This document shows, piece by piece, positions 1 through 6,172 of a stretch of 6,396 bases of DNA. The stretch comes from an uncultured beta proteobacterium (GTDB lineage Bacteria; Pseudomonadota; Gammaproteobacteria; Burkholderiales; Burkholderiaceae_C): positions 1-6,396 of the forward strand of contig CAIXMC010000284.1 in the NCBI GenBank assembly GCA_903920405.1, in the 5' to 3' direction. Under the pieces are notes generated by a model. That model did no database searches and was not told the origin of the DNA. It saw only the letters and a list, made by a program, of their open reading frames with translations. The translations under genes and the position numbers were made by a program. How positions within the stretch are numbered: the first letter of the stretch is position 1; every line of letters starts with the position of its first letter.

Positions 1-203
1 GTCAGGCGTTCCGTCGTCACTTTTTTATTCGCTAAAAAACGTCCGAACCGGACTTCACCGGCTCGGTCTTCACCCAACTTTCGCAAACACACTGTGAGTT
101 TCGAGAGCATTCGCTCAATCAGCAACTCCAGAGTTTTTTTAAGCGCAAGTCGCCAAAATTCCAAATACATACTGCCAGCAACCACGGTGCATTCATTGCT
201 CAT
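1..203 (-). CDS. IS4-family transposase, N-terminal part (runs off the window edge)
   Basis: An open frame runs from an ATG at 203-201 to the left window edge (67 full codons), with an in-frame TGA a few codons upstream of that ATG. The peptide contains the blocks LEFWRLALKKTLELLIERM and LRKLGEDRAGEVRFGRFLAN, then KKVTTERL. From memory this RxGEVxFGRFLxNxxVT pattern is the N-terminal region of one IS4-family DDE transposase group, ahead of the catalytic domain; the DDE residues lie outside the window, so the assignment rests on about 60 residues. The start is uncertain: the ATG at 203 has GGGAG only one base away, and a second ATG at 170-168 has no clear ribosome site. The ATG at 203 overlaps the stop of the interrupted ATPase frame as ATGA, probably by chance of the insertion. 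If full length, the enzyme would cut and move its own element by cut-and-paste. Confidence 0.6.
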   Translation of the reverse strand, partial: MSNECTVVAGSMYLEFWRLALKKTLELLIERMLSKLTVCLRKLGEDRAGEVRFGRFLANKKVTTERL

Positions 204-268
204 ACTCCCAGATCAATCAGAAAGTACGGGATGTTATCAGGCACGAAAAAATGTGTGCATACCTTAGC
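1..268 (-). mobile_element. Left end of an IS4-family insertion sequence (partial)
   Basis: The ATPase reading frame matches its family down to the codons for HWPMV (ending at 269) and then turns into unrelated sequence, which soon leads into the transposase. I infer that the end of the element lies at about 262-270, reading CTAAGGTATGCACAC on the minus strand. That leaves about 60-65 bp of leader before the transposase ATG, a normal distance for IS4-type elements. The other terminal repeat and the target duplication are outside the window, so the exact boundary is not proven. The direction of transposase transcription is the same as that of the interrupted gene. Confidence 0.55.
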
Positions 269-553
269 CACCATAGGCCAGTGACGGGCGGTTTTATCTT
301 TCCACAACAGATTGAACTCTGGCACAGGCAGGGCCGTAAAGTTGGGCAGCACCACCTGAATCCCTTTGGAGCCACGACGCTTTGAACGATGAAATTCATC
401 AACACAAAACTGCCAAATGGCCAGCGCCTGAAGAACCGTGCTTTTGCCACTGTTGTTGCGTCCAACCAGTAAATCAAACTGTGTGAAGTCATACACCTGC
501 TCGCCGACGCTTTTGAAATTGCGCAATGTCAATCTGGAAATCATGAGGTTCAT
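200..553 (-). pseudogene. AAA/SMC-type P-loop ATPase, N-terminal fragment cut by an IS
   Basis: The frame encodes 117 residues starting MNLMISRLTLRNFKSV. Residues 7-40 are the start of a RecF/SMC/OLD-like ATPase: a LxxFKSVGE strand, then FDLLVGRNNSGKSTVLQAL with the Walker A motif GRNNSGKS at 31-38. Proteins of this type usually have several hundred residues, with Walker B and signature motifs in the C-terminal half, all missing here. After about residue 95 the sequence is no longer family-like; the last 22 residues (AKVCTHFFV to LGV) appear to be translated from the inserted element. The natural start may be Met4 (ATG at 544-542), since such proteins often begin with MI(S/K)xLxLxNFKS; neither start has a strong ribosome site. 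The gene follows mod in the same direction after 178 nt and probably belonged to the same defence locus. The fragment cannot hydrolyse ATP alone. What the intact protein did here is not known to me. Confidence 0.75.
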
Positions 554-731
554 CCGTTAGGGCTGGGTCAGGGGATCATGCGTTAAGCGGTTCACGGAAA
601 GTTAGCTACCTTGAAAATCTCTCAAAATTCGGCTGTAACGCGCTCTGGTATTGCATAGTTCGCTATAGTTTTTGATTTTTTTAAGGTAGCAAAACTGATG
701 GGCGACCACTTCATGTGAAATGAACGAACGT
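554..731. other. Intergenic gap between mod and the ATPase gene
   Basis: These 178 bases are A+T-richer than the genes on either side and hold no plausible coding frame. Just after the mod stop there is a short dyad, TGAAC-GAAC-GTTCA (721-734), without a following T run, so it is not a normal intrinsic terminator. The central part is the inverted-repeat segment 605-690, listed separately. No convincing pair of -35 and -10 boxes reading toward the ATPase could be picked out. The gap breaks the otherwise tight spacing of the operon, so the ATPase may have had its own promoter. Confidence 0.5.
605..690. repeat. 86-bp segment bounded by inverted repeats (MITE-like or operator)
   Basis: The segment begins GCTACCTTGAAAA (605-617) and ends with the inverted copy AAGGTAGC (683-690). 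Eight terminal bases match perfectly, and after one mismatch the following A-rich bases also match. The interior contains a direct repeat of ATAGTT at 655-660 and 665-670, a ten-base step. No coding frame is present and no clear target-site duplication flanks the ends. It may be a tiny non-autonomous element, or a regulatory hairpin or operator between mod and the ATPase gene. The repeat is seen directly; its nature is inference. Confidence 0.4.
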
Positions 732-3611
732 TCACGTCAACTTGAAAACCTTCATCACCTCGTCCCCCAGGTGGTTGATGACCTTCACCGCAATGCGCCC
801 GGACTTGGGCTTGTCAAACGGGCGAGATACATCGCTGTTCAATGTGCCCCAAGCATCGGCGTTGATTTCGGCTTTCAGCGTGGTTTTCAGGGCGCTGTAG
901 GGGTCGTTCGCTCCCAAAAAATAGGCGTGGCGGACAAAGAAACTTTCTTCGTTGTAATCGGTGTCAATGAACCAGCAGGCAATGCCGTCAATATCGTGGC
1001 TGATGACTTCGCCGGTTTGGGGTTTGAAAACATCCACGCCATTGATTTTGACCTTGAGTTGTTCGCCTGCGGGAACGGTGTAGGTGTCTTTGCCAGCGAC
1101 TGTGGTTTTCAGGTTATTGCCATCCACACTCAAAATGTCAATGTCGGGTTCGCCAAAAATCACAAACAGGTTGCCCTTGCCGGTGTTTTTCAAATCCTCG
1201 GCCATGTGCAGGTCGGCGTTCATACGCGCTTTCAGCACGGGAATGCGTCCAAGTTTTGAGAAATCCGTCGCGTGGGCTTCGTAGTTAAAGGCGCAGGCTA
1301 TGAGTACATCAAAGCCCGCATCGGCACATTCGCGGGCGGCTGCCACCAGGTCACTGCGCTGCACCGTGCCAAATTCGGGGCCGATGAAGATGCCGGCGCG
1401 TTTTTCGGTGTCGCCTTCTTGATAACGGCCTTCGGCACAAATCGAACCGTCACCCGCCCAGGGTGTGATGGCAGTGAAATTGATTTTGTCGGCCTTGTCG
1501 GCTTGTTGCACGCCAGAGGTTTTCAGGTTATCCAAAATCATCTGCGGGAAAGTTTGACGCGCAGGGTAGCCGGCAGGGTTTTGGTGCAGGGTGTCGATCA
1601 GTTCATCGTCTTCATCCACGGCCATCATGCGGTGCGGGCTTAAGGATTCAACGGTGAATGGGTCTGCCACCCGAACACAGTTTTTGTTGTGGTAAGGCTT
1701 GTCGTAGAGATACTCAAATTCGGCTTTGGCGGCAATGGAGGCATCAATTTCTTTTTGTCTTGCGATGCGGGATTGCCACCAATCTTTTAAGAGTGTTTTT
1801 GCCCTCAAACCCGCATCAGTACTGCGTGAGAAGCTATCATTTTTAATGTTTTCTGGGAGTTCGCGGGGGACTTCCCATTCTTGCCAATGCGTGTTCAGCG
1901 TGGTGTTGAGTTGGGTGAGTAACGGTTCTAACGTGGCTTGCCATTTTTGCCAGATCACGTCGATGTCGGCGTTATTGGCGATGGATTTCAGCGTGATGTG
2001 GGGCACGCGCTCATAAACAAAACCGTGGCGAATGTTGCCACACACCGGTTGGGTGCTGGGAATGGTTTGTGTGATTTCGGCTTCTTTTTTCTGGCCTTCT
2101 TTGGAGTCTGCCAGCAGATAAAACGGGTAGCGTGCGCCCATAATGCGTGCCCTGGCCAATGCCAAAGCCACGCGGGATGTATCAATGGTGATCCAGCGTC
2201 GGCCCCATTGCTCGGCAACTGTGGCTGTGGTTCCGCTGCCGCAGGTGGGGTCTAGGACAAGGTCACCGGGGTCGGATGTCATCAACATACAGCGTTCGAT
2301 GATTCGCTCGAATGTTTGGACTACATATATTTTGTCCGTCTTTCCAGCAACGTCTTCCCATAAGTTGCCAAGAGGAGTTGCAGAAAAGTCATCGTGACAT
2401 CTAACGTAGCTCAGTTGTCTTCCTGTCGAATACACGCGTCCAGCTCGATTCAGCCGCGTTAACCCCTCGAACGTAGTTGACCAAGTGCGTCCTGCACCAG
2501 CAAGATAAGGAGTTCCCCCAAACGTAAAAGGCCATCGCTCGTGCTCTTTGGCCGGACGGTTTGATGTCAACGGATCAATTCGTGCGAACTTAGCGGAAGG
2601 TGAAATTTCATCTAAGCGATTCCATGATCCAATAGTTCCATCTTCATACCGAATATTTCCATAGCGCTCGCCTGTTCCTTTGCCCTCTCCAACACGCATT
2701 GGCAAGTAAGGTTGTCGAAATTTCGCATTTTGTTTGCTTCGTGCGTAGCAAATGACGTAATCTGTCACAGTTGAAAGAAGCGTCGCAGTTTGACCGCCTG
2801 TCTTTTTCAAAGTAATCAGCGAAACAAAATTCCCCTCCCCAAACACCTCATCCATAACCGCCCGAACCCGATGCACATTCTCATCCCCAATCTGAACAAA
2901 TATAGACCCCGATTCGTTCAGTAAATCCCGAGCCACCGTTAACCTGTCCCGCAGATAAGTCAAATAAGAATGAATCCCGTCGCGCCAGGTATCCCGAAAG
3001 GCTTTGACCTGCTCAGGTTCACGCGTAATATGCTGCGCATTGCCATCCTTCACGTCGCGGCTTGTAGTACTCCACTGAAAATTGCTGTTAAATTTAATCC
3101 CATAAGGCGGGTCAAAATAAATGCACTGCACCTTGCCGCGCAAACCTTCACGTTCGGCCAAACTCGCCATCACCTGCAAACTGTCCCCCAAAATCATCCG
3201 GTTCGTCCAGTTTTGGTCATGCTGGTAAAACTCGGTTTTGTCGGCACCGGGTTGTATGCCATTAAAGTCTGCAAATAAATCAATCTGTTGGCCCTCACCC
3301 CCAGCCCCGCTCCTACAGGGCGAGGTGAGCGAAGCATGCCGCAGCAAGTCGTCAATCAACACCTTGGGGTGTACTTTTTCCTGAATGTAAAGCGGTGGCG
3401 CATTGACCACCAGGTCGCTTTCGTCCTGAGCATCCTTGCCCCGCCACACCAACTGTGGGTCAAGGTCGGTATTGCGCGGGTAGCGAACTGGCTTGGGCGC
3501 TGTCTGGTCAGGCTGTACAAACGACTGCTGTTCGGCAGACGGGATATTGACGCGCCTGGCCTCATCATGTGTGAGGGTTTCAACGTGTTTGGTGCTGATT
3601 TTGGTGGCCAT
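732..3611 (-). CDS. mod: Type III-like site-specific DNA methyltransferase (Mod), large form
   Basis: This 959-residue protein would transfer a methyl group from S-adenosylmethionine to an exocyclic amino group of adenine (or possibly N4 of cytosine) in a specific DNA sequence. The catalytic motif IV DPPYGI is at residues 167-172, preceded by MILGDSLQVM (139-148). The SAM-binding motif I, LDPTCGSGTT, follows at 453-462, then WITIDTSRVALALAR at 473-487. Motif IV before motif I is the beta-class order of type III Mod proteins. Residues of about 265-430 lie between them and should hold the target recognition domain. About 450 further residues follow the methylase core, including YERVPHITLKSI and LYDKPY blocks; this tail is longer than in the classic EcoP-type Mod. 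The ATG at 3611 lies 12 nt after the ORF6N stop and has no clear Shine-Dalgarno sequence, so coupled translation is likely. A repeat-derived peptide sits at residues 94-107. The frame is unbroken and all visible motifs are present, so the enzyme may be active. Recognition site and base type cannot be read from sequence. Confidence 0.9.
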   Translation of the reverse strand: MATKISTKHVETLTHDEARRVNIPSAEQQSFVQPDQTAPKPVRYPRNTDLDPQLVWRGKDAQDESDLVVNAPPLYIQEKVHPKVLIDDLLRHASLTSPCRSGAGGEGQQIDLFADFNGIQPGADKTEFYQHDQNWTNRMILGDSLQVMASLAEREGLRGKVQCIYFDPPYGIKFNSNFQWSTTSRDVKDGNAQHITREPEQVKAFRDTWRDGIHSYLTYLRDRLTVARDLLNESGSIFVQIGDENVHRVRAVMDEVFGEGNFVSLITLKKTGGQTATLLSTVTDYVICYARSKQNAKFRQPYLPMRVGEGKGTGERYGNIRYEDGTIGSWNRLDEISPSAKFARIDPLTSNRPAKEHERWPFTFGGTPYLAGAGRTWSTTFEGLTRLNRAGRVYSTGRQLSYVRCHDDFSATPLGNLWEDVAGKTDKIYVVQTFERIIERCMLMTSDPGDLVLDPTCGSGTTATVAEQWGRRWITIDTSRVALALARARIMGARYPFYLLADSKEGQKKEAEITQTIPSTQPVCGNIRHGFVYERVPHITLKSIANNADIDVIWQKWQATLEPLLTQLNTTLNTHWQEWEVPRELPENIKNDSFSRSTDAGLRAKTLLKDWWQSRIARQKEIDASIAAKAEFEYLYDKPYHNKNCVRVADPFTVESLSPHRMMAVDEDDELIDTLHQNPAGYPARQTFPQMILDNLKTSGVQQADKADKINFTAITPWAGDGSICAEGRYQEGDTEKRAGIFIGPEFGTVQRSDLVAAARECADAGFDVLIACAFNYEAHATDFSKLGRIPVLKARMNADLHMAEDLKNTGKGNLFVIFGEPDIDILSVDGNNLKTTVAGKDTYTVPAGEQLKVKINGVDVFKPQTGEVISHDIDGIACWFIDTDYNEESFFVRHAYFLGANDPYSALKTTLKAEINADAWGTLNSDVSRPFDKPKSGRIAVKVINHLGDEVMKVFKLT
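2322..2819 (-). other. Probable target recognition region of Mod
   Basis: This stretch encodes residues of about 265-430, between the DPPY half and the SAM-binding half of the methyltransferase. In beta-class enzymes the DNA-recognising domain sits there. The nine 60-base lines covering 2281-2820 contain 257 G+C of 540 (about 48 %), against 175 of 300 (58 %) in 1321-1620 of the same gene. The long antisense open frames common elsewhere in the gene are also missing here. This suits an exchangeable recognition cassette, but 1681-1860 is also A+T-rich, so composition alone is weak proof. Confidence 0.5.
3292..3330. repeat. Palindromic dispersed repeat inserted in frame within mod
   Basis: On the plus strand the segment begins CCCTCACCCCCAGCCCCG and ends with GGGCGAGGTGAGC. 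CTCACC (3294-3299) pairs with GGTGAG (3324-3329), and GCCC (3304-3307) with GGGC (3318-3321), giving a nested hairpin. It resembles the CCCTCACCCCAACCC...GGGAGAGGG repeats scattered in many proteobacterial genomes, recognised from memory. In Mod it adds the Gly/Ser-rich peptide SLTSPCRSGAGGEG (residues 94-107) between LIDDLLRHA and QQIDLFADFNG. The reading frame is kept, and the site lies before the catalytic core, probably in a flexible linker. Confidence 0.55.
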
Positions 3612-3623
3612 AAAAGTGTGATG

Positions 3624-4205
3624 TCAAAGAAAGCCGATGGGACGTTGTGGGTTGGCTTTGCGTGTCTGGTCGTCAGCAATCAATTGTTTGATGGCATCAA
3701 AGACCACCGAAAACTGCTCGTCATATCGCCTCTCCATGGCTTCAATTTTGCTAGCCAAGTCGCGATTGGAGTCCATCAGGCGACGTAACTGAACGAAGGT
3801 GCGCATGATGGCGATATTGACCTCAACCGCTCGCTGTGAACGCAAAACGCTTGAAAGCATGGCGACACCTTGCTCTGTGAAAGCATAGGGTATGGCACGA
3901 CGGCCACCGTGTGCGCTTGCGGTTACAAGCTGTGACCGGATAGCTCCAAGCTTCTTGACGTTGGTTGCTTCGCCTGGTGAACTTGAGATGCCAATTTGGC
4001 ATTTCAAGTCTTCCCACTCTTCCTGCGACAGTTGCAGCATAAAGTCAGCGGGGAACCTCTCCATGTTGCGTTTAACTGCACGGTTGAGCGCACCAGTTTC
4101 CACACCGTAGAGCGTGGCCAGGTCGGCATCCAAAAGGACATTCTCACCTCGGACTACAAAGACAAGCTGTGCCAGGTTTTCAGTTTTTGGAATGATTTGT
4201 GTCAT
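3624..4205 (-). CDS. ORF6N-domain protein
   Basis: This protein of 193 residues carries an ORF6N domain at about residues 10-125. The recognisable blocks are LVFVVRGENVLLDADLATLYGV (15-36), LNRAVKRNMERFPADFMLQL (40-59) and GRRAIPYAFTEQGVAMLSSVLRS (101-123). It ends with a charged helical tail (about 140-178) likely to form a coiled coil. ORF6N is a domain of large DNA viruses and phages, thought to bind DNA and related in setting to KilA-N and Bro domains. Its ATG overlaps the res stop (ATGA) and is preceded by AAGGA eight bases upstream, so it is translated with res and, 12 nt downstream, with mod. Residues of about 72-90 (GISSSPGEATNVKKLGAIR) look like an insert relative to the family forms I remember. 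A regulatory or DNA-binding accessory role is inference from position. Family assignment is firm; function is open. Confidence 0.88.
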   Translation of the reverse strand: MTQIIPKTENLAQLVFVVRGENVLLDADLATLYGVETGALNRAVKRNMERFPADFMLQLSQEEWEDLKCQIGISSSPGEATNVKKLGAIRSQLVTASAHGGRRAIPYAFTEQGVAMLSSVLRSQRAVEVNIAIMRTFVQLRRLMDSNRDLASKIEAMERRYDEQFSVVFDAIKQLIADDQTRKANPQRPIGFL

Positions 4206-6172
4206 GGTGCCAGTCCTTCAATCCATTGGTTGAAATTGGCTTCAACTGCACCTTTGAAGTCGGATTCGATCTGAAAAACCTCGGTGAACTCGGCAAATGC
4301 CCAACGGCCATAGGTCTTGAGGTTGTTCACCCCAGGCACCCAGTAGGTGTCCATCGTCGCTTTCTTTTCAATAGCATCCTCGCCGCGATAGCCCTTGATT
4401 TCAACGACCAAATGCAATGGGTCAGCCATGCCGTGACCATCATCGACCAACACAATAAAGTCAGGCAGATACTTTCGCATGACAGAGCCAAACCGGTAAG
4501 GCACTTCAAAACCCAGATTGTGGTTTTTGACGTAGGCCAGTACTTTGGGGTGCGATTCGGCCACACGGCAAAACTCGGCTTCCCAATCGCTGTCCAGAAT
4601 CACCCAATTCAGGTGACAGTGCTTCGCGCTGGTTTCCCATCGGTCGGTTTTAGAGGTGTTAAAGCGCACGTGAGCAGTCGAACCCGTGGGGTTGTAGGCA
4701 TCAAGCAGTGCCTTCATGGGGCGATCGCCCAAAAATTGGCGGGTAATGGCCGCGGTGATTTTGTTGCACGCCATGTCGGCCAGTTCCTGGTACATCAGCA
4801 ATGCGGGGTAAGTATTGCCCTTGCAGACCAGACGGGAGTCCAGCCATTCTTTGGTGATGCGTTTAAGTTGACCAAACAGGTAGAGTTTGGGGTCGTCGCC
4901 AGCGTCACGCCATTTTGTGTAGATCAATCTTTTCGTCAGGTGAAACAACAAAGTCGATGGTCGCAAATCGCCCAAGTGCTCCAAACTCATATCCACACCC
5001 TCGCCAATGATGCCGGAATTGCGGGTGATGGATGGCCCAACCAAATCAGGGCTAAGTGTCAGAACCGATTCTTCATTGAAACTGGCGCTTAACCGTTCCT
5101 CGGGCAATTCGACGCGGTAGCCCTCCACGCGCGGGAAGGTGATCTCAAGCGCATCACGCTCTGGGCGCATGGCTTTGACTTGCACGGTTTCACGCGGTGG
5201 CTGGGGTGGGCCAATGACGGGCTTGGCAGTAAAGTTAAAGGGAATACCAAAAACATCTGCATATTCAACGTTGAACAAGCCTTCTTCGTTCAGGTCGTAA
5301 GACTGGCGGCGTAGCGCCCGGCCTATCACCTGTTCGCACAACAGTTGCGTTCCAAAAGCACGTATCCCTAAAACGTGCGTGACGGTGCTGGCATCCCAGC
5401 CTTCGGTGAGCATGGACACCGACACCACGCAGCGAATGCCCCCACCCAATTGACCCGCCTTGCCGACGGTGTTCATCACTTCACGCAGCAGCTCCTGGTC
5501 GGTGATGCTGTCGGCAGACCGAGCATTGCCACTGCGTTCCACCATTTCACGGCGAAAACGCTCGATTTCATCAGCAGCCATGTTCCTGAAACTGTCATCG
5601 AGTGCATCACCGGCTTCAAGTTGTTCGCTGTCAATCAGCAAGGTGTTGGGGCGTGGCAGGGGGTTGCCGGTGGTATCGTCAAAATTGCGAAACAAGGGCA
5701 ATCGACCGTTTTCCAGGGTGGTGCTGCCGTCGTCGTTTTTGCGGTAAAAGCCTGAAACAAAGTCATAGACCAGTTTGGAAATGGCGGTGTTTTGGCACAC
5801 GATGATGAAGCACGGCGGCACGTTGATGTTGTGCGCCGCCCAAAGTTGGTGGGTTTTTTCGTAGTGGCCATACAAGGCTTGAAGCGCGGTTTGCAGTCGC
5901 AGCGGCAGTTTGAGGGGGTCTAGCTCGCCTCCCGTACCTCTGCCTTTTTTGGGCATGTCTTTGCGGATGTGTTCCCACAGGTTGCGAAAGACGGGTAACT
6001 CTTCACCATGGATATTTTCTGCCACCGGCACGCGGGGCAGTTTGACAATGCCACACTCAATGGCATCCATCAATGAAAAATCACTCATCGTCCAGGGGAA
6101 CAGCGTGCCTTCAGCGTAGCCTGAGCCGCTTAAAAAGAACGGTGTGGCCGACAAATCCAACACACGCGCCAC
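4202..6172 (-). CDS. res: Type III-like restriction enzyme Res subunit, N-terminally truncated (probable pseudogene)
   Basis: The 656-residue frame is the C-terminal two thirds of a superfamily 2 helicase-nuclease. It opens inside helicase motif III, LDLSATPFF (residues 5-13). It continues with the family block GTLFPWTMSDFSLMDAIECG (22-41), motif V SVSMLTEGWDA (251-261) and motif VI QVIGRALRR (281-289). At the end is the PD-(D/E)xK endonuclease, LPDFIVLVDD (569-578) and VVEIKGYRGE (589-598), with D571, E591 and K593 as likely catalytic residues. The Walker A and DEAD-box motifs, normally some 300 residues before motif III, are missing. The given start is a GTG in the middle of conserved sequence; six codons further upstream an in-frame TGA (6193-6191) ends the frame, and no helicase coding was found beyond it. 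Without ATP binding it cannot translocate, so restriction should be dead, although the nuclease residues remain. It overlaps the ORF6N gene by ATGA. Whether the fragment is expressed is unknown. Confidence 0.85.
   Translation of the reverse strand: MARVLDLSATPFFLSGSGYAEGTLFPWTMSDFSLMDAIECGIVKLPRVPVAENIHGEELPVFRNLWEHIRKDMPKKGRGTGGELDPLKLPLRLQTALQALYGHYEKTHQLWAAHNINVPPCFIIVCQNTAISKLVYDFVSGFYRKNDDGSTTLENGRLPLFRNFDDTTGNPLPRPNTLLIDSEQLEAGDALDDSFRNMAADEIERFRREMVERSGNARSADSITDQELLREVMNTVGKAGQLGGGIRCVVSVSMLTEGWDASTVTHVLGIRAFGTQLLCEQVIGRALRRQSYDLNEEGLFNVEYADVFGIPFNFTAKPVIGPPQPPRETVQVKAMRPERDALEITFPRVEGYRVELPEERLSASFNEESVLTLSPDLVGPSITRNSGIIGEGVDMSLEHLGDLRPSTLLFHLTKRLIYTKWRDAGDDPKLYLFGQLKRITKEWLDSRLVCKGNTYPALLMYQELADMACNKITAAITRQFLGDRPMKALLDAYNPTGSTAHVRFNTSKTDRWETSAKHCHLNWVILDSDWEAEFCRVAESHPKVLAYVKNHNLGFEVPYRFGSVMRKYLPDFIVLVDDGHGMADPLHLVVEIKGYRGEDAIEKKATMDTYWVPGVNNLKTYGRWAFAEFTEVFQIESDFKGAVEANFNQWIEGLAP
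4206..4218 (-). promoter_or_regulatory. Ribosome binding site of the ORF6N gene inside res
   Basis: AAGGA (minus strand, 4218-4214) stands eight bases before the ATG at 4205. It lies in the last codons of res and fixes the ORF6N start, which overlaps the res stop by ATGA. This is the clearest Shine-Dalgarno sequence of the locus; mod and the ATPase lack one. Confidence 0.6.

Noticed and set aside
134..140. Run of seven A (minus strand) in the transposase frame as a frameshift site
   Set aside because: The frame stays open and family-like on both sides, and IS4-type transposases are normally made from one frame.
721..734. Dyad TGAAC-GAAC-GTTCA after the mod stop as a terminator
   Set aside because: The stem is only five base pairs and no T run follows in the direction of transcription.
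720..1259. Plus-strand open frame of 179 codons at the mod 3' end
   Set aside because: It mirrors the codon pattern of the conserved Mod C-terminus on the other strand and resembles no family known to me.
3288..3788. Plus-strand open frame of 166 codons across the mod-ORF6N junction
   Set aside because: It runs antisense to two real genes, and its first residues (LTPSPAPTGRGE) are just the translated palindromic repeat.
4199..5092. Plus-strand open frame of 297 codons
   Set aside because: It lies fully opposite the conserved res coding sequence, has no recognisable domain and no ribosome site; it is an antisense shadow.
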